This document shows positions 1 through 7,464 of a stretch of 8,214 bases of DNA, in pieces. The translations under genes and the position numbers were made by a program. The notes under the pieces were generated by a model. The model was not told the DNA's origin and made no database searches. It worked only from the letters and a program-made list of their open reading frames with translations. Where the stretch lies: contig CAIVOW010000028.1 in assembly GCA_903907665.1 (NCBI GenBank), positions 1 to 8,214 of the forward strand. The letters are read 5' to 3'. This DNA comes from an uncultured Actinomycetes bacterium. GTDB taxonomy: Bacteria > Actinomycetota > Actinomycetes > Nanopelagicales > Nanopelagicaceae. The first letter of the stretch is position 1. Every line of letters begins with the position of its first letter.

Positions 1-918
1 CTGACTAAAGAGGATGTTCTCTCGATTATCAGTACAGCAGCAGAGCTTGAAAAGATCACAGAGGGGCCAACGAAGAAGCTTCCAACGCTTCGAGGTCGAA
101 CAATTGTTAATCTCTTTTTCGAGGATTCAACGCGCACGCGAATTTCTTTTGAAACCGCAGCAAAGAGATTGTCGGCTGATGTAATTAATTTTTCTGCAAA
201 AGGATCGAGTGTTAGCAAAGGGGAGTCGCTTAAAGATACGGCGCAAACTTTGCAAGCCATGGGTGCTGATGCGGTAGTGATTCGCCACGGCTCATCGGGC
301 GCAGCTCAAAGGTTGGCTGATTCAGGGTGGATTAGCGCAACTGTTATCAACGCCGGTGATGGTACGCACGAACACCCAACGCAAGCCTTATTAGATGCAT
401 TTACAATCGCCAAGCGCTTTCCTGAGCGGAAAGCCGATTTCACTGGACTAAGAATTGCAATTGTTGGGGATATTTTGCACTCAAGAGTTGCACGTTCAAA
501 TATGCTGCTACTAACTAAGTTGGGAGCGCAGGTGACGCTAGTCGCCCCGCCCACACTATTGCCAGTGGGAGTCGAGAGTTGGCCGGTACGAATTTCTTAT
601 GAACTTGATTCAGAACTCGAGCAGTTTGACGTAGTCATGATGCTTCGCATTCAGCTAGAACGTATGACTAACTTCTACTTTCCAAATGAACGTGAATATT
701 CCCGTAGATACGGGCTCAACGAGGACCGACTCCTTCGCATGAAGAAAGAGGCAATCGTGATGCATCCAGGTCCAATGAATCGTGGATTGGAGATATCAGC
801 CGCGTCAGCTGACTCTTCGCGTTCAGTTATTGTGGACCAAGTAGGTAATGGAGTTTTGACAAGGATGGCAGTGCTCTACCTCTTACTCGGAGGCGCAACG
901 CTGGGGGAGGTCTTGTAA
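1..918 (+). CDS. pyrB: Aspartate carbamoyltransferase catalytic chain, 5' end cut by window
   Basis: Aspartate carbamoyltransferase joins carbamoyl phosphate to L-aspartate, the first committed step of pyrimidine synthesis, in the cytoplasm. The frame is open from base 1 and gives 305 residues before TAA at 916-918. Numbering from base 1, the carbamoyl-phosphate loop FFEDSTRTR has Ser43-Thr-Arg-Thr46. It is followed by the mobile-loop lysine in SKGES (about Lys73), RHGSSG with Arg95, HPTQ with His125 and Gln128, Arg162 in LHSRVARS, Arg216 in MMLRIQ, and a late MHPGPMNRG segment. These match the E. coli active-site set by eye. Actinobacterial homologues are about 310-325 residues, so only some ten N-terminal residues are outside the window. 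A TTG at 169 is internal: the substrate loop lies before it. The stop overlaps the pyrC start by one base (TAATG). No pyrI-like regulatory chain follows. The family assignment is essentially certain; the true start cannot be seen. Confidence 0.97.
   Translation: MTKEDVLSIISTAAELEKITEGPTKKLPTLRGRTIVNLFFEDSTRTRISFETAAKRLSADVINFSAKGSSVSKGESLKDTAQTLQAMGADAVVIRHGSSGAAQRLADSGWISATVINAGDGTHEHPTQALLDAFTIAKRFPERKADFTGLRIAIVGDILHSRVARSNMLLLTKLGAQVTLVAPPTLLPVGVESWPVRISYELDSELEQFDVVMMLRIQLERMTNFYFPNEREYSRRYGLNEDRLLRMKKEAIVMHPGPMNRGLEISAASADSSRSVIVDQVGNGVLTRMAVLYLLLGGATLGEVL
903..911 (+). promoter_or_regulatory. Strong ribosome binding site for pyrC
   Basis: GGGGGAGGT lies inside the last codons of pyrB and contains a perfect GGAGGT core at 906-911. 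It ends 6 nt before the pyrC ATG at 918. It is the best Shine-Dalgarno match of the five junctions and supports that start. The stop/start overlap TAATG suggests translational coupling to pyrB, but the site should also allow independent initiation (inference). Confidence 0.8.
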
Positions 919-2228
919 TGTCAAAGATAAACACAAACGATGTTTACACGCTGAAAGACGTTTCTGTAGCTGATGGAACAGTTCTAAATATTGTTATCTC
1001 TGGATCGACTATTGCTTCACTTGGTAGTGAAAGCCAGGGAGAAATTATTGACTGCACCGGACTGATGGCCTTACCTGGTTTTGTTGATTTGCATACACAT
1101 CTTCGCGAACCGGGGAAAGAAGATTCCGAGACAGTGCTAACAGGATCGCGTGCCGCTGTAGTCGGTGGCTACACAGCCATTTCAGCCATGGCAAATACTT
1201 CGCCTGTCGCAGATACTGCTGGCGTCGTAGAACAAGTTTTTAGGTTAGGGAAAGAGGCTGGTTTGTGCGAAGTCTTTCCCATTGGAGCCGTCACTGTTGG
1301 ACTTCTCGGAGAGCGGCTTTCTGAAATTGGAGCCATGGCTGAATCAGCAGCCGCTGTCAGGGTATTTAGTGACGATGGTAAATGCGTAAGTGATCCACTT
1401 GTGATGCGACGAGCCCTTGAGTATGTGAAATCTTTTGGGGGAATTATTGCCCAGCATGCGCAAGATCCGCGCTTGACGGAAAACTCTCAGATGAATGAGG
1501 GTGAAGTTTCTTCCCGCCTGGGTCTTGCGGGTTGGCCGGCGGTTGCTGAGGAAGCAATTATCGCCAGAGATATTTTACTTGCAGACCATGTGAAGAGCCG
1601 ACTTCATATCTGTCATCTCACTACAAGAGGTGGCGTTGAACTTGTGCGTTGGGCCAAATCACAAGGTATAAATGTGACAGCTGAGGTAACTCCGCATCAC
1701 TTGCTCCTCACGGATGAATTAGTTGAAAGTTATGATCCTATTTATAAAGTAAATCCTCCGCTGCGTACTCAGTCTGATGTCTTGGCACTCCGCGAAGGTT
1801 TAGCTGATGGAACTATCGATATCGTTGCTACTGACCATGCTCCGCATCCAACTGAGGATAAAGAGTGTGAGTGGAGCGCTGCAGCATTTGGAATGTTGGG
1901 ACTTGAGACAGCGCTATCTGTTGTGGTTAAAACTATGGTCGAAACTGGCGCAATAACGTGGAGTAAATTGGTTGAAGTAATGTCGATTAATCCAGCAAAA
2001 ATAGGCGGGTATGATCGACAAGGTAAGCCTCTGCAAGTTGGCGGACCAGCAAATATTGTCGTCGTGAATCCGACTGCAGAATGGATAGTGGATCGGGGAC
2101 ACATGGCATCTAAAAGTCGTAATACGCCATTCCACGGAATGACTCTTCCAACTAAGGTTTTACACACAATTTTTGAGGGTGTGTTTGTAGTAAAAGATGC
2201 AGAATTAACGGGGGCCAAACATGAGTAA
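918..2228 (+). CDS. pyrC: Dihydroorotase, class I (zinc amidohydrolase)
   Basis: Dihydroorotase reversibly cyclises N-carbamoyl-L-aspartate to L-dihydroorotate. The product is 436 residues, close to the roughly 430 of actinobacterial homologues. It has an N-terminal beta segment (about 1-55), then the amidohydrolase barrel. Visible active-site residues are the HxH metal ligands His59 and His61 with Arg63 in [10 protein letters not shown], Asn93 in MANTSP, Asp152/Asp153 in FSDDGK, His180 in AQHAQ, His233 in HICHL, and Asp306 in ATDHAPH. Asp in FSDDG, where class II enzymes have a carboxylated lysine, marks this as class I (family knowledge). All metal ligands are present, so this is an active enzyme rather than the inactive PyrC-prime paralogue found beside some PyrB proteins. 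ATG at 918 is preceded by a strong ribosome binding site and overlaps the pyrB stop by 1 nt. The 3' end overlaps carA by 8 nt. No break or odd insertion is seen. Confidence 0.98.
   Translation: MSKINTNDVYTLKDVSVADGTVLNIVISGSTIASLGSESQGEIIDCTGLMALPGFVDLHTHLREPGKEDSETVLTGSRAAVVGGYTAISAMANTSPVADTAGVVEQVFRLGKEAGLCEVFPIGAVTVGLLGERLSEIGAMAESAAAVRVFSDDGKCVSDPLVMRRALEYVKSFGGIIAQHAQDPRLTENSQMNEGEVSSRLGLAGWPAVAEEAIIARDILLADHVKSRLHICHLTTRGGVELVRWAKSQGINVTAEVTPHHLLLTDELVESYDPIYKVNPPLRTQSDVLALREGLADGTIDIVATDHAPHPTEDKECEWSAAAFGMLGLETALSVVVKTMVETGAITWSKLVEVMSINPAKIGGYDRQGKPLQVGGPANIVVVNPTAEWIVDRGHMASKSRNTPFHGMTLPTKVLHTIFEGVFVVKDAELTGAKHE
2210..2214 (+). promoter_or_regulatory. Putative ribosome binding site for carA
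   Basis: A run of five G residues ends 6 nt before the carA ATG at 2221 and lies within the pyrC C-terminal codons. It can pair with the CCUCC of 16S rRNA only with G-U wobble, so it is weaker than the pyrC site. Because carA starts before the pyrC stop, some coupling to pyrC translation is likely (inference). Confidence 0.5.
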
Positions 2229-3351
2229 GGCTTTCTTAGTGCTCGATGATGGCGCTATCTATGAAGGACAATCATGGGCTTGCGAAGGTGAAACTTTTGG
2301 TGAAGCAGTATTCTCAACCGGAATGACGGGTTATCAAGAGACCCTGACGGATCCGTCCTATCACAAGCAGGTTGTAGTGATGACTGCGCCTCATATCGGT
2401 AACACAGGAATGAACAGCGCCGATGCCGAGTCAAGTAAAATTTGGGTCTCTGGATTTGTCGTCAGAAATCCATCACCACGAGTCAGCAATTGGCGTTCAG
2501 AAATCTCCCTAGAAGATTCACTTATTGATGCTGGCGTAGTTGGATTGCAAGGGGTCGACACTCGCGCGATCACTAGGCATTTGCGAGATCGCGGCTCAAT
2601 GAGGGTCGGAATTTTTTCTGGACTTGATTACACCCGCGAGGAAATGGTTGTCAAAGTTAGACAAGCTCCAGTTATGTCAGGAGCCTTTCTTTCGGCTGAT
2701 GTTTCAACGCCTAAGACTTATGTAGTTCCAGTTCCGGAAGGTGTGACAAGGCAATTTACTGTCGCAGCCTTAGATCTTGGAATCAAATCGGCGACGCCTC
2801 GCCACATGTCTAATCGCGGTATTGAAGTCCATGTATTTCCTATCACCGCTACCAAAGAAGAGATTCTGGCAATCAACCCAGATGGTATTTTCCTTTCAAA
2901 CGGGCCAGGGGATCCGGCCGCAATGGATGATGTAGTGGATCTGGTACGCGAGTTCTTATTAGATTCAATGCCAATTTTTGGAATTTGTTTCGGGCATCAA
3001 ATTCTTGGAAGAGCGCTCGGATTTGAAACTTATAAATTACCTTTTGGCCACCGTGGCATTAATCAACCTGTAAAGAATCTGCGCAGAGGAACAGTTGAGA
3101 TTACGGCGCACAATCATGGCTTTGCAGTTTTAGCTCCTGTTGATGGAGAGTTCTCCACAGTTTATGGGCCTGGTTTTGTCAGTCATATCTGCCTGAACGA
3201 CGGCGTTGTCGAGGGCCTTGAGCTAAGTGAGCGCCCAGCGTTTAGCGTGCAGTACCACCCAGAATCTGCTGCTGGTCCACACGATGCACAGTACTTATTT
3301 GACCATTTTGTTGAGATGATGAAGAAAGAGAAGGCGGCGCACCTTGCCTAA
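2221..3351 (+). CDS. carA: Carbamoyl-phosphate synthase small (glutaminase) subunit
   Basis: CarA hydrolyses glutamine and sends ammonia through a tunnel to CarB in the CarAB complex, which makes carbamoyl phosphate for pyrimidines and arginine. The product is 376 residues; E. coli CarA is 382. The CarA-specific N-terminal domain (about 1-150) includes [15 protein letters not shown]. After a linker, a class I glutamine amidotransferase domain (about 190-370) has the GPGDP oxyanion segment, nucleophile Cys256 in GICFGHQ, and the other triad members His346 and Glu348 in QYHPES. The full triad indicates an active glutaminase. ATG at 2221 gives the usual N-terminus with a short strand leading to DDGAIYEGQ. 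The gene overlaps pyrC by 8 nt and carB by 8 nt, consistent with coordinated production of the complex. In mycobacteria and Streptomyces a small membrane-protein gene lies between pyrC and carA; here there is none. Confidence 0.98.
   Translation: MSKAFLVLDDGAIYEGQSWACEGETFGEAVFSTGMTGYQETLTDPSYHKQVVVMTAPHIGNTGMNSADAESSKIWVSGFVVRNPSPRVSNWRSEISLEDSLIDAGVVGLQGVDTRAITRHLRDRGSMRVGIFSGLDYTREEMVVKVRQAPVMSGAFLSADVSTPKTYVVPVPEGVTRQFTVAALDLGIKSATPRHMSNRGIEVHVFPITATKEEILAINPDGIFLSNGPGDPAAMDDVVDLVREFLLDSMPIFGICFGHQILGRALGFETYKLPFGHRGINQPVKNLRRGTVEITAHNHGFAVLAPVDGEFSTVYGPGFVSHICLNDGVVEGLELSERPAFSVQYHPESAAGPHDAQYLFDHFVEMMKKEKAAHLA
3328..3334 (+). promoter_or_regulatory. Ribosome binding site that fixes the carB TTG start
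   Basis: GAGAAGG at 3328-3334 lies 9 nt before TTG 3344, inside the carA C-terminal codons. In the carB frame there is a TGA stop at 3320-3322, and the codons between it and 3344 (AGA AAG AGA AGG CGG CGC ACC) contain no start codon. TTG is therefore the only start that keeps the conserved N-terminus, and this purine-rich stretch is the natural site for it. Confidence 0.65.
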
Positions 3352-6300
3352 AGATTCGACTATAAAAAGTGTATTAGTTATTGGTAGCGGCCCGATTGTT
3401 ATCGGTCAAGCGTGCGAATTTGACTATTCAGGTACCCAGGCTTGCCGAGTACTACGTGAAGAGGGTATCCGAGTTATTTTAATTAATTCTAACCCTGCAA
3501 CCATTATGACTGATCCCGAATTTGCAGATGCAACTTATATCGAACCAATCACTGCCGAGATAATTGAAAAAATTATCGCCAGGGAGAAGCCAGATGCAGT
3601 GCTGGCGACACTAGGTGGACAGACTGCTCTCAATGCCGCTATGCAACTAGATGCACTTGGAATCTTTGCAAAATACAACAGTAAATTAATTGGGGCAGAT
3701 ATCCCTGCCATTAAACGCGGTGAAGATAGAGATACGTTTAAGAAGATTGTTGCAAAGATTGGCGGGGAATCTGCTCGGTCCGCGATTTGTCATAGCCTGC
3801 AAGATTGCTACACGGCAGTTCTAGATCTTAATTATCCGGTAGTGGTTAGACCTTCCTTCACTATGGGCGGATTGGGATCAGGCATCGCTTTTAACCGTGA
3901 AGAACTCGATCTTATTGCCGGTGCCGGACTTCGTCATAGTCCTACCACCGAGGTATTGCTTGAAGAATCAATCATTGGCTGGAAAGAGTACGAGCTTGAA
4001 GTGATGCGCGATTACAAAGATAACGTCGTCATTGTGTGTTCTATTGAAAATGTGGATCCCATGGGAGTCCATACGGGCGATTCAATAACTGTCGCTCCAG
4101 CGCTTACGCTGACCGATGTTGAATATCAAAAACTACGCAATCTTTCAATTGAAATTATTCGCGAGGTGGGGGTGGCCACAGGTGGCTGCAACATCCAATT
4201 TGCGGTGAATCCGCTCGATGGAAGAATCATCGTCATCGAAATGAATCCCCGGGTTTCTCGATCTTCTGCGTTAGCCTCAAAGGCAACTGGTTTTCCAATT
4301 GCAAAGATTGCTACCAAGCTTGCAATCGGCTATAGCTTGGATGAGATTCAAAATGATATTACGCAAAGCACGCCGGCTTCCTTCGAGCCAACCCTCGATT
4401 ACATCGTTGTAAAAGTGCCACGGTTTGCTTTCGAGAAGTTTCCAGAAGCTGATCCTAGATTGACGACCACAATGAAGTCTGTTGGAGAAGCTATGGCGAT
4501 TGGGCGTAGCTTTCCCGAAGCTCTTCAGAAAGCACTTCGCTCGGTAGAAAAGAAGGGGATGTCATTCACGTGGGAAGAACCTTCGCTCTCTTCAGAGCAA
4601 TTACGAGCCTCGGTTCAAATTCCTACTGAGTTTAGGTTGCAACATGTGCAACAGCTCATGAGTCTTGGCGCAACGGTTGAAGAGCTAAATAGCCTCACAA
4701 AAATTGATCCATGGTTTTTGTCTCAAATCGAGTTGATAAATGTAATGGCGAATGAAGTCAAAATGGCTTCTAACCTTGACTCTGAAATTTTAACTAAAGC
4801 AAAGAGACTTGGATTTAGTGATCTTCAAATTGCATCTCTTAGAGGAATGTCAGAGGCCGAAGTACGAACACTTCGACATCGGTTAGCTGTACTTCCTGTA
4901 TACAAAACTGTAGATACTTGTGCTGCTGAGTTTGAAGCGCACACCCCTTATCACTATTCAAGTTACGATCTGCAGAGCGAAGTTGTTCCTCGGACTAAGC
5001 CTGCCGTCATCATTCTTGGAAGTGGACCGAATCGAATCGGCCAAGGTGTTGAGTTTGATTATTCATGCGTGCACGCGGCCTTTGCGCTGAAGGACGCTGG
5101 ATTTGAAACCATCATGATCAACTGCAATCCCGAGACCGTCTCTACTGATTACGACACCTCAGATCGTTTATATTTTGAACCGCTCACATTGGAAGACGTT
5201 TTAGAAGTTATCGCAGCAGAGACACTTGCGGGCCCGATTGTGGGTGTAATTGCTCAATTAGGAGGTCAAACTCCGCTCGGACTTGCTCGTGGATTAAAGG
5301 AAGCAGGAGTGAACATTCTTGGCACAAGCCCTGACTCAATTGATTTGGCTGAAGATCGCGGTCAATTTGGAAAGGTCCTGGATGACGCACTTCTCGTCGC
5401 GCCAAAGTACGGAATGGCCCGATCGTACGAGGAAGCAGTAAAAATCGCGCATCAAATTTCTTATCCTGTTCTAGTTCGGCCCTCATTTGTATTGGGAGGA
5501 CGAGGAATGGAAATTGTGTATGACGATGAGTCCTTGCGAGGTTTCATTCAAAGAGCTACTGAAATTACGCCAAACCATCCGGTACTAATAGATCGATTCT
5601 TGGATGATGCTATAGAAATCGATGTGGATGCTTTGTATGACGGCAAAGAGCTTTTCCTAGCGGGGGTTATGGAGCATATTGAAGAGGCTGGAATTCATTC
5701 AGGGGATTCAGCATGCGTCCTGCCGAGCGCATCTTTGAGTGTACGTATGCAGGAGCAGATTCGTGATGCAACTATGCGAATTGCATCCGGAGTCAATGTC
5801 CGGGGATTGATCAACATCCAGTTCGCGATTACTCGAACTGGAAATGGACAGGAAGGCAAACTCTACGTTTTAGAAGCGAACCCTCGAGCATCTCGTACCG
5901 TTCCGTTTGTTAGCAAGGCAACCGGAAATCCATTGGCCAAGGCGGCAGCGCTAATTTGTGTAGGCCAATCAATCTCGCAATTACGTAAGTCCGGTGTTCT
6001 TCCAGCTACAGGTGATGGAAAAGCTCACGGTATATCGGTTAAAGAAGCGGTCTTGCCATGGAATAGATTCCGAAGAATTGATGGCACAGGCGTCGACTCG
6101 GTTCTGGGACCTGAAATGCGATCAACCGGTGAGGTAATGGGAATTGCTGATACCTTCGGTGAGGCATATGCCAAAAGCCAGACAGCTGCTTTTGGAACAC
6201 TACCTAAAAGTGGCAACGTTTTCCTTTCGCTAAGTGAGCGCGACAAACAAGGGGCACTGGGGCCGGCTAAAACACTAGTCAGCCTAGGTTTCACTCTTTA

Positions 6301-6613
6301 CACAACGACCGGTACTCATGACTTTCTACTTGCTGCAGGGGTGGCATCGATTCTGATTCGTAAAAATTCTGATACGACTTCATCTGGGCCTTCAGCTGTA
6401 GATATCATCTCTGATGGAACAGTGGCGTTGGTAATTAATACCCCCTTAGGCCGGGGAACTCGACATGATGGATGGCTAATCAGGACAGCAGCAGTACAGC
6501 GTTCGATTCCGATTATCACAACAATTGCTGGGTTTAAGGCCGCGGTTTCTGGAATCTCAGAGATGTCGACAAGCTCATTCTCGATTAAGTCAGTTCAAGA
6601 GTGGTCTGCATGA
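3344..6613 (+). CDS. carB: Carbamoyl-phosphate synthase large subunit
   Basis: CarB makes carbamoyl phosphate from bicarbonate, CarA-derived ammonia and two ATP. The product is 1089 residues (E. coli 1073). Order: carboxyphosphate half (about 1-400) with [22 protein letters not shown], Gln285, Glu299 and Asn301 in EMNPRVSRS; oligomerisation domain (about 400-548) with DPWFLSQIE; carbamoyl-phosphate half (about 549-940) with [21 protein letters not shown], and Glu844 and Asn846 in [10 protein letters not shown]-terminal MGS-like allosteric domain (about 957-1089). The two ATP-grasp halves are the ancient internal duplication of this family, still visible in paired motifs. In the allosteric domain Lys968, the TTTGT segment and INTP line up by eye with E. 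coli nucleotide-contact residues, so UMP-type feedback is plausible but unproven. Translation starts at TTG, overlapping carA by 8 nt; the start is forced by an upstream in-frame stop. The stop overlaps pyrK as ATGA. Confidence 0.99.
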   Translation: MPKDSTIKSVLVIGSGPIVIGQACEFDYSGTQACRVLREEGIRVILINSNPATIMTDPEFADATYIEPITAEIIEKIIAREKPDAVLATLGGQTALNAAMQLDALGIFAKYNSKLIGADIPAIKRGEDRDTFKKIVAKIGGESARSAICHSLQDCYTAVLDLNYPVVVRPSFTMGGLGSGIAFNREELDLIAGAGLRHSPTTEVLLEESIIGWKEYELEVMRDYKDNVVIVCSIENVDPMGVHTGDSITVAPALTLTDVEYQKLRNLSIEIIREVGVATGGCNIQFAVNPLDGRIIVIEMNPRVSRSSALASKATGFPIAKIATKLAIGYSLDEIQNDITQSTPASFEPTLDYIVVKVPRFAFEKFPEADPRLTTTMKSVGEAMAIGRSFPEALQKALRSVEKKGMSFTWEEPSLSSEQLRASVQIPTEFRLQHVQQLMSLGATVEELNSLTKIDPWFLSQIELINVMANEVKMASNLDSEILTKAKRLGFSDLQIASLRGMSEAEVRTLRHRLAVLPVYKTVDTCAAEFEAHTPYHYSSYDLQSEVVPRTKPAVIILGSGPNRIGQGVEFDYSCVHAAFALKDAGFETIMINCNPETVSTDYDTSDRLYFEPLTLEDVLEVIAAETLAGPIVGVIAQLGGQTPLGLARGLKEAGVNILGTSPDSIDLAEDRGQFGKVLDDALLVAPKYGMARSYEEAVKIAHQISYPVLVRPSFVLGGRGMEIVYDDESLRGFIQRATEITPNHPVLIDRFLDDAIEIDVDALYDGKELFLAGVMEHIEEAGIHSGDSACVLPSASLSVRMQEQIRDATMRIASGVNVRGLINIQFAITRTGNGQEGKLYVLEANPRASRTVPFVSKATGNPLAKAAALICVGQSISQLRKSGVLPATGDGKAHGISVKEAVLPWNRFRRIDGTGVDSVLGPEMRSTGEVMGIADTFGEAYAKSQTAAFGTLPKSGNVFLSLSERDKQGALGPAKTLVSLGFTLYTTTGTHDFLLAAGVASILIRKNSDTTSSGPSAVDIISDGTVALVINTPLGRGTRHDGWLIRTAAVQRSIPIITTIAGFKAAVSGISEMSTSSFSIKSVQEWSA
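6597..6601 (+). promoter_or_regulatory. Weak ribosome binding site supporting the pyrK ATG start
   Basis: AAGAG at 6597-6601 lies 8 nt before ATG 6610, which overlaps the carB stop as ATGA. The pyrK frame is closed upstream by TAA at 6586-6588, leaving only GTG 6601 and ATG 6610 near the N-terminus. GTG 6601 would sit on this site itself and has no good alternative site upstream. ATG 6610 is therefore preferred. Confidence 0.5.
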
Positions 6614-7464
6614 GCGCAATCAATGTGCGAGCGATTCAGTGTTCGGCTGAAATCATAAGCAATAAGAAAATTGGCGCTTACCATCACATGGTTTTTGCTG
6701 TATCTGATATGGCGCAAAACGCGAGACCAGGAAATTTTGTTGCAATTTCTGTAGGGGGAGAAGCATCCGCTCTAATTCTTAGGCGAGCCTTTGCTATTTA
6801 TCGATCATCAGATAAAGGTAGCGCCGGCGGTGTAATCGAATTGGTTATTGCCCCACATGGGGCGGGCAGCAAATGGTTGGCAGCACGAGAAGTGCACGAA
6901 AAAGTTGACATGGTTGGACCACTCGGAACTTCCTTTGGCATTCCCACCGAACCTGCGCGTGCGCTACTTGTAGGAGGGGGCTACGGCTCGGCTCCATTAT
7001 TTGGATTAGCTGAAATCCTCAAGGCTCGAGGGTGCCGAGTAGATATGGTGCTAGGTGCTAGCTCGGCTGCCAAAATTTATGCCCCACTAGAAGGAAAGCG
7101 TTCTGTATCTTCACTCACCTTGACTACCGACGATGGTTCGGCTGGAATACATGGGCTTGTCAGTGATGCTCTTCCACAGATAATAGAAGAAAATAAATCT
7201 GAAATTATTTATTCATGCGGGCCCATGGCCATGTTGGAAGCTATTCAATTGGTAGCAAATAAATACGAGTTGGTTCATCAGGTATCTGTTGAAGAGAGCA
7301 TGGCGTGCGGAATTGGAGTCTGCATGACATGTGTTGTTCCGATGCGAGGCCCTGATGGTGTTGTGAAGATGTCTCGTACCTGCATCGATGGTCCAGTTAT
7401 GGATGGTTCAACTGTTGTGTGGGGAAGTAAGGGAATTATTCCGGAAGGTACGTGGGGTGCCTAA
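6610..7464 (+). CDS. pyrK: Dihydroorotate dehydrogenase B, electron-transfer subunit (FAD, [2Fe-2S])
   Basis: PyrK takes electrons from reduced FMN in PyrD and passes them via a [2Fe-2S] cluster and FAD to NAD+, in the cytoplasmic class 1B complex. From ATG 6610 the product is 284 residues, slightly longer than the roughly 255-265 of Firmicutes PyrK. The FAD-binding barrel (about 1-105) has ARPGNFVAI and an LRRAFAIY motif (Arg58-Tyr64). The NAD-binding domain (about 110-220) has [12 protein letters not shown] (Gly122-Gly124) and a YSCGPMAML segment with Cys203. The cluster ligands are Cys233, Cys238, Cys241 and Cys258, spaced C-X4-C-X2-C-X16-C. The flavin motif is usually RRPxSI; here Pro and Ser are both Ala. 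The stop overlaps pyrD by 1 nt (TAATG), and the adjacent class 1B pyrD separates this from other ferredoxin reductase-like flavoproteins. An in-frame GTG at 6601 would add three residues (MVC) and is less likely. Confidence 0.95.
   Translation: MSAINVRAIQCSAEIISNKKIGAYHHMVFAVSDMAQNARPGNFVAISVGGEASALILRRAFAIYRSSDKGSAGGVIELVIAPHGAGSKWLAAREVHEKVDMVGPLGTSFGIPTEPARALLVGGGYGSAPLFGLAEILKARGCRVDMVLGASSAAKIYAPLEGKRSVSSLTLTTDDGSAGIHGLVSDALPQIIEENKSEIIYSCGPMAMLEAIQLVANKYELVHQVSVEESMACGIGVCMTCVVPMRGPDGVVKMSRTCIDGPVMDGSTVVWGSKGIIPEGTWGA
7454..7459 (+). promoter_or_regulatory. Putative ribosome binding site for pyrD
   Basis: GGGGTG ends 4 nt before the pyrD ATG at 7464 and can pair with the anti-Shine-Dalgarno only with one G-U wobble. 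A better-looking GGAAGG at 7443-7448 is 15 nt away, too far for normal use. With the TAATG overlap, reinitiation by ribosomes finishing pyrK is probably the main route (inference). Confidence 0.4.

Noticed and set aside
306..554. Antisense open frame of 82 aa opposite pyrB
   Set aside because: It lies fully within the conserved HPTQ region of pyrB and its product has no recognisable features.
169..918. pyrB starting at TTG 169
   Set aside because: The frame is open to base 1 and the carbamoyl-phosphate loop (window residues 40-47) lies upstream of 169, so 169 is an internal Leu codon and the gene is only cut by the window edge.
1769..2218. Antisense open frames inside pyrC (149 aa, and 73 aa at 1914-2135)
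   Set aside because: They lie wholly opposite a clearly coding, conserved gene, show no recognisable motif, and overlap each other in different frames; they look like shadows.
4174..4185. GCCAC/GTGGC inverted repeat inside carB
   Set aside because: Only two bases separate the arms, too tight for a stable hairpin loop, and it falls in the conserved ATG GC-rich codons before Gln285; coding constraint explains it.
3370..6000. Repeated motifs in the two halves of carB as a possible recent tandem duplication
   Set aside because: The paired motifs (GSGP, GQ, EFDYS, NPR, SKATG) are the ancient internal duplication present in all CarB proteins, with low nucleotide identity between halves.
6441..6456. 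CCCC...GGGG inverted repeat as a possible terminator
   Set aside because: The stem is short, no T tract follows, and it lies in the coding sequence of the CarB allosteric domain before two more co-transcribed genes.
5208..6519. Antisense open frames of 92, 89 and 67 aa opposite carB (5208-5486, 6025-6294, 6316-6519)
   Set aside because: Each is contained in conserved carB coding sequence, and I saw no motif or independent start context supporting expression.
6601..7464. pyrK starting at GTG 6601
   Set aside because: It has no good ribosome binding site and adds only MVC before the ATG at 6610, which forms a standard ATGA overlap with the carB stop and has AAGAG at a good distance.
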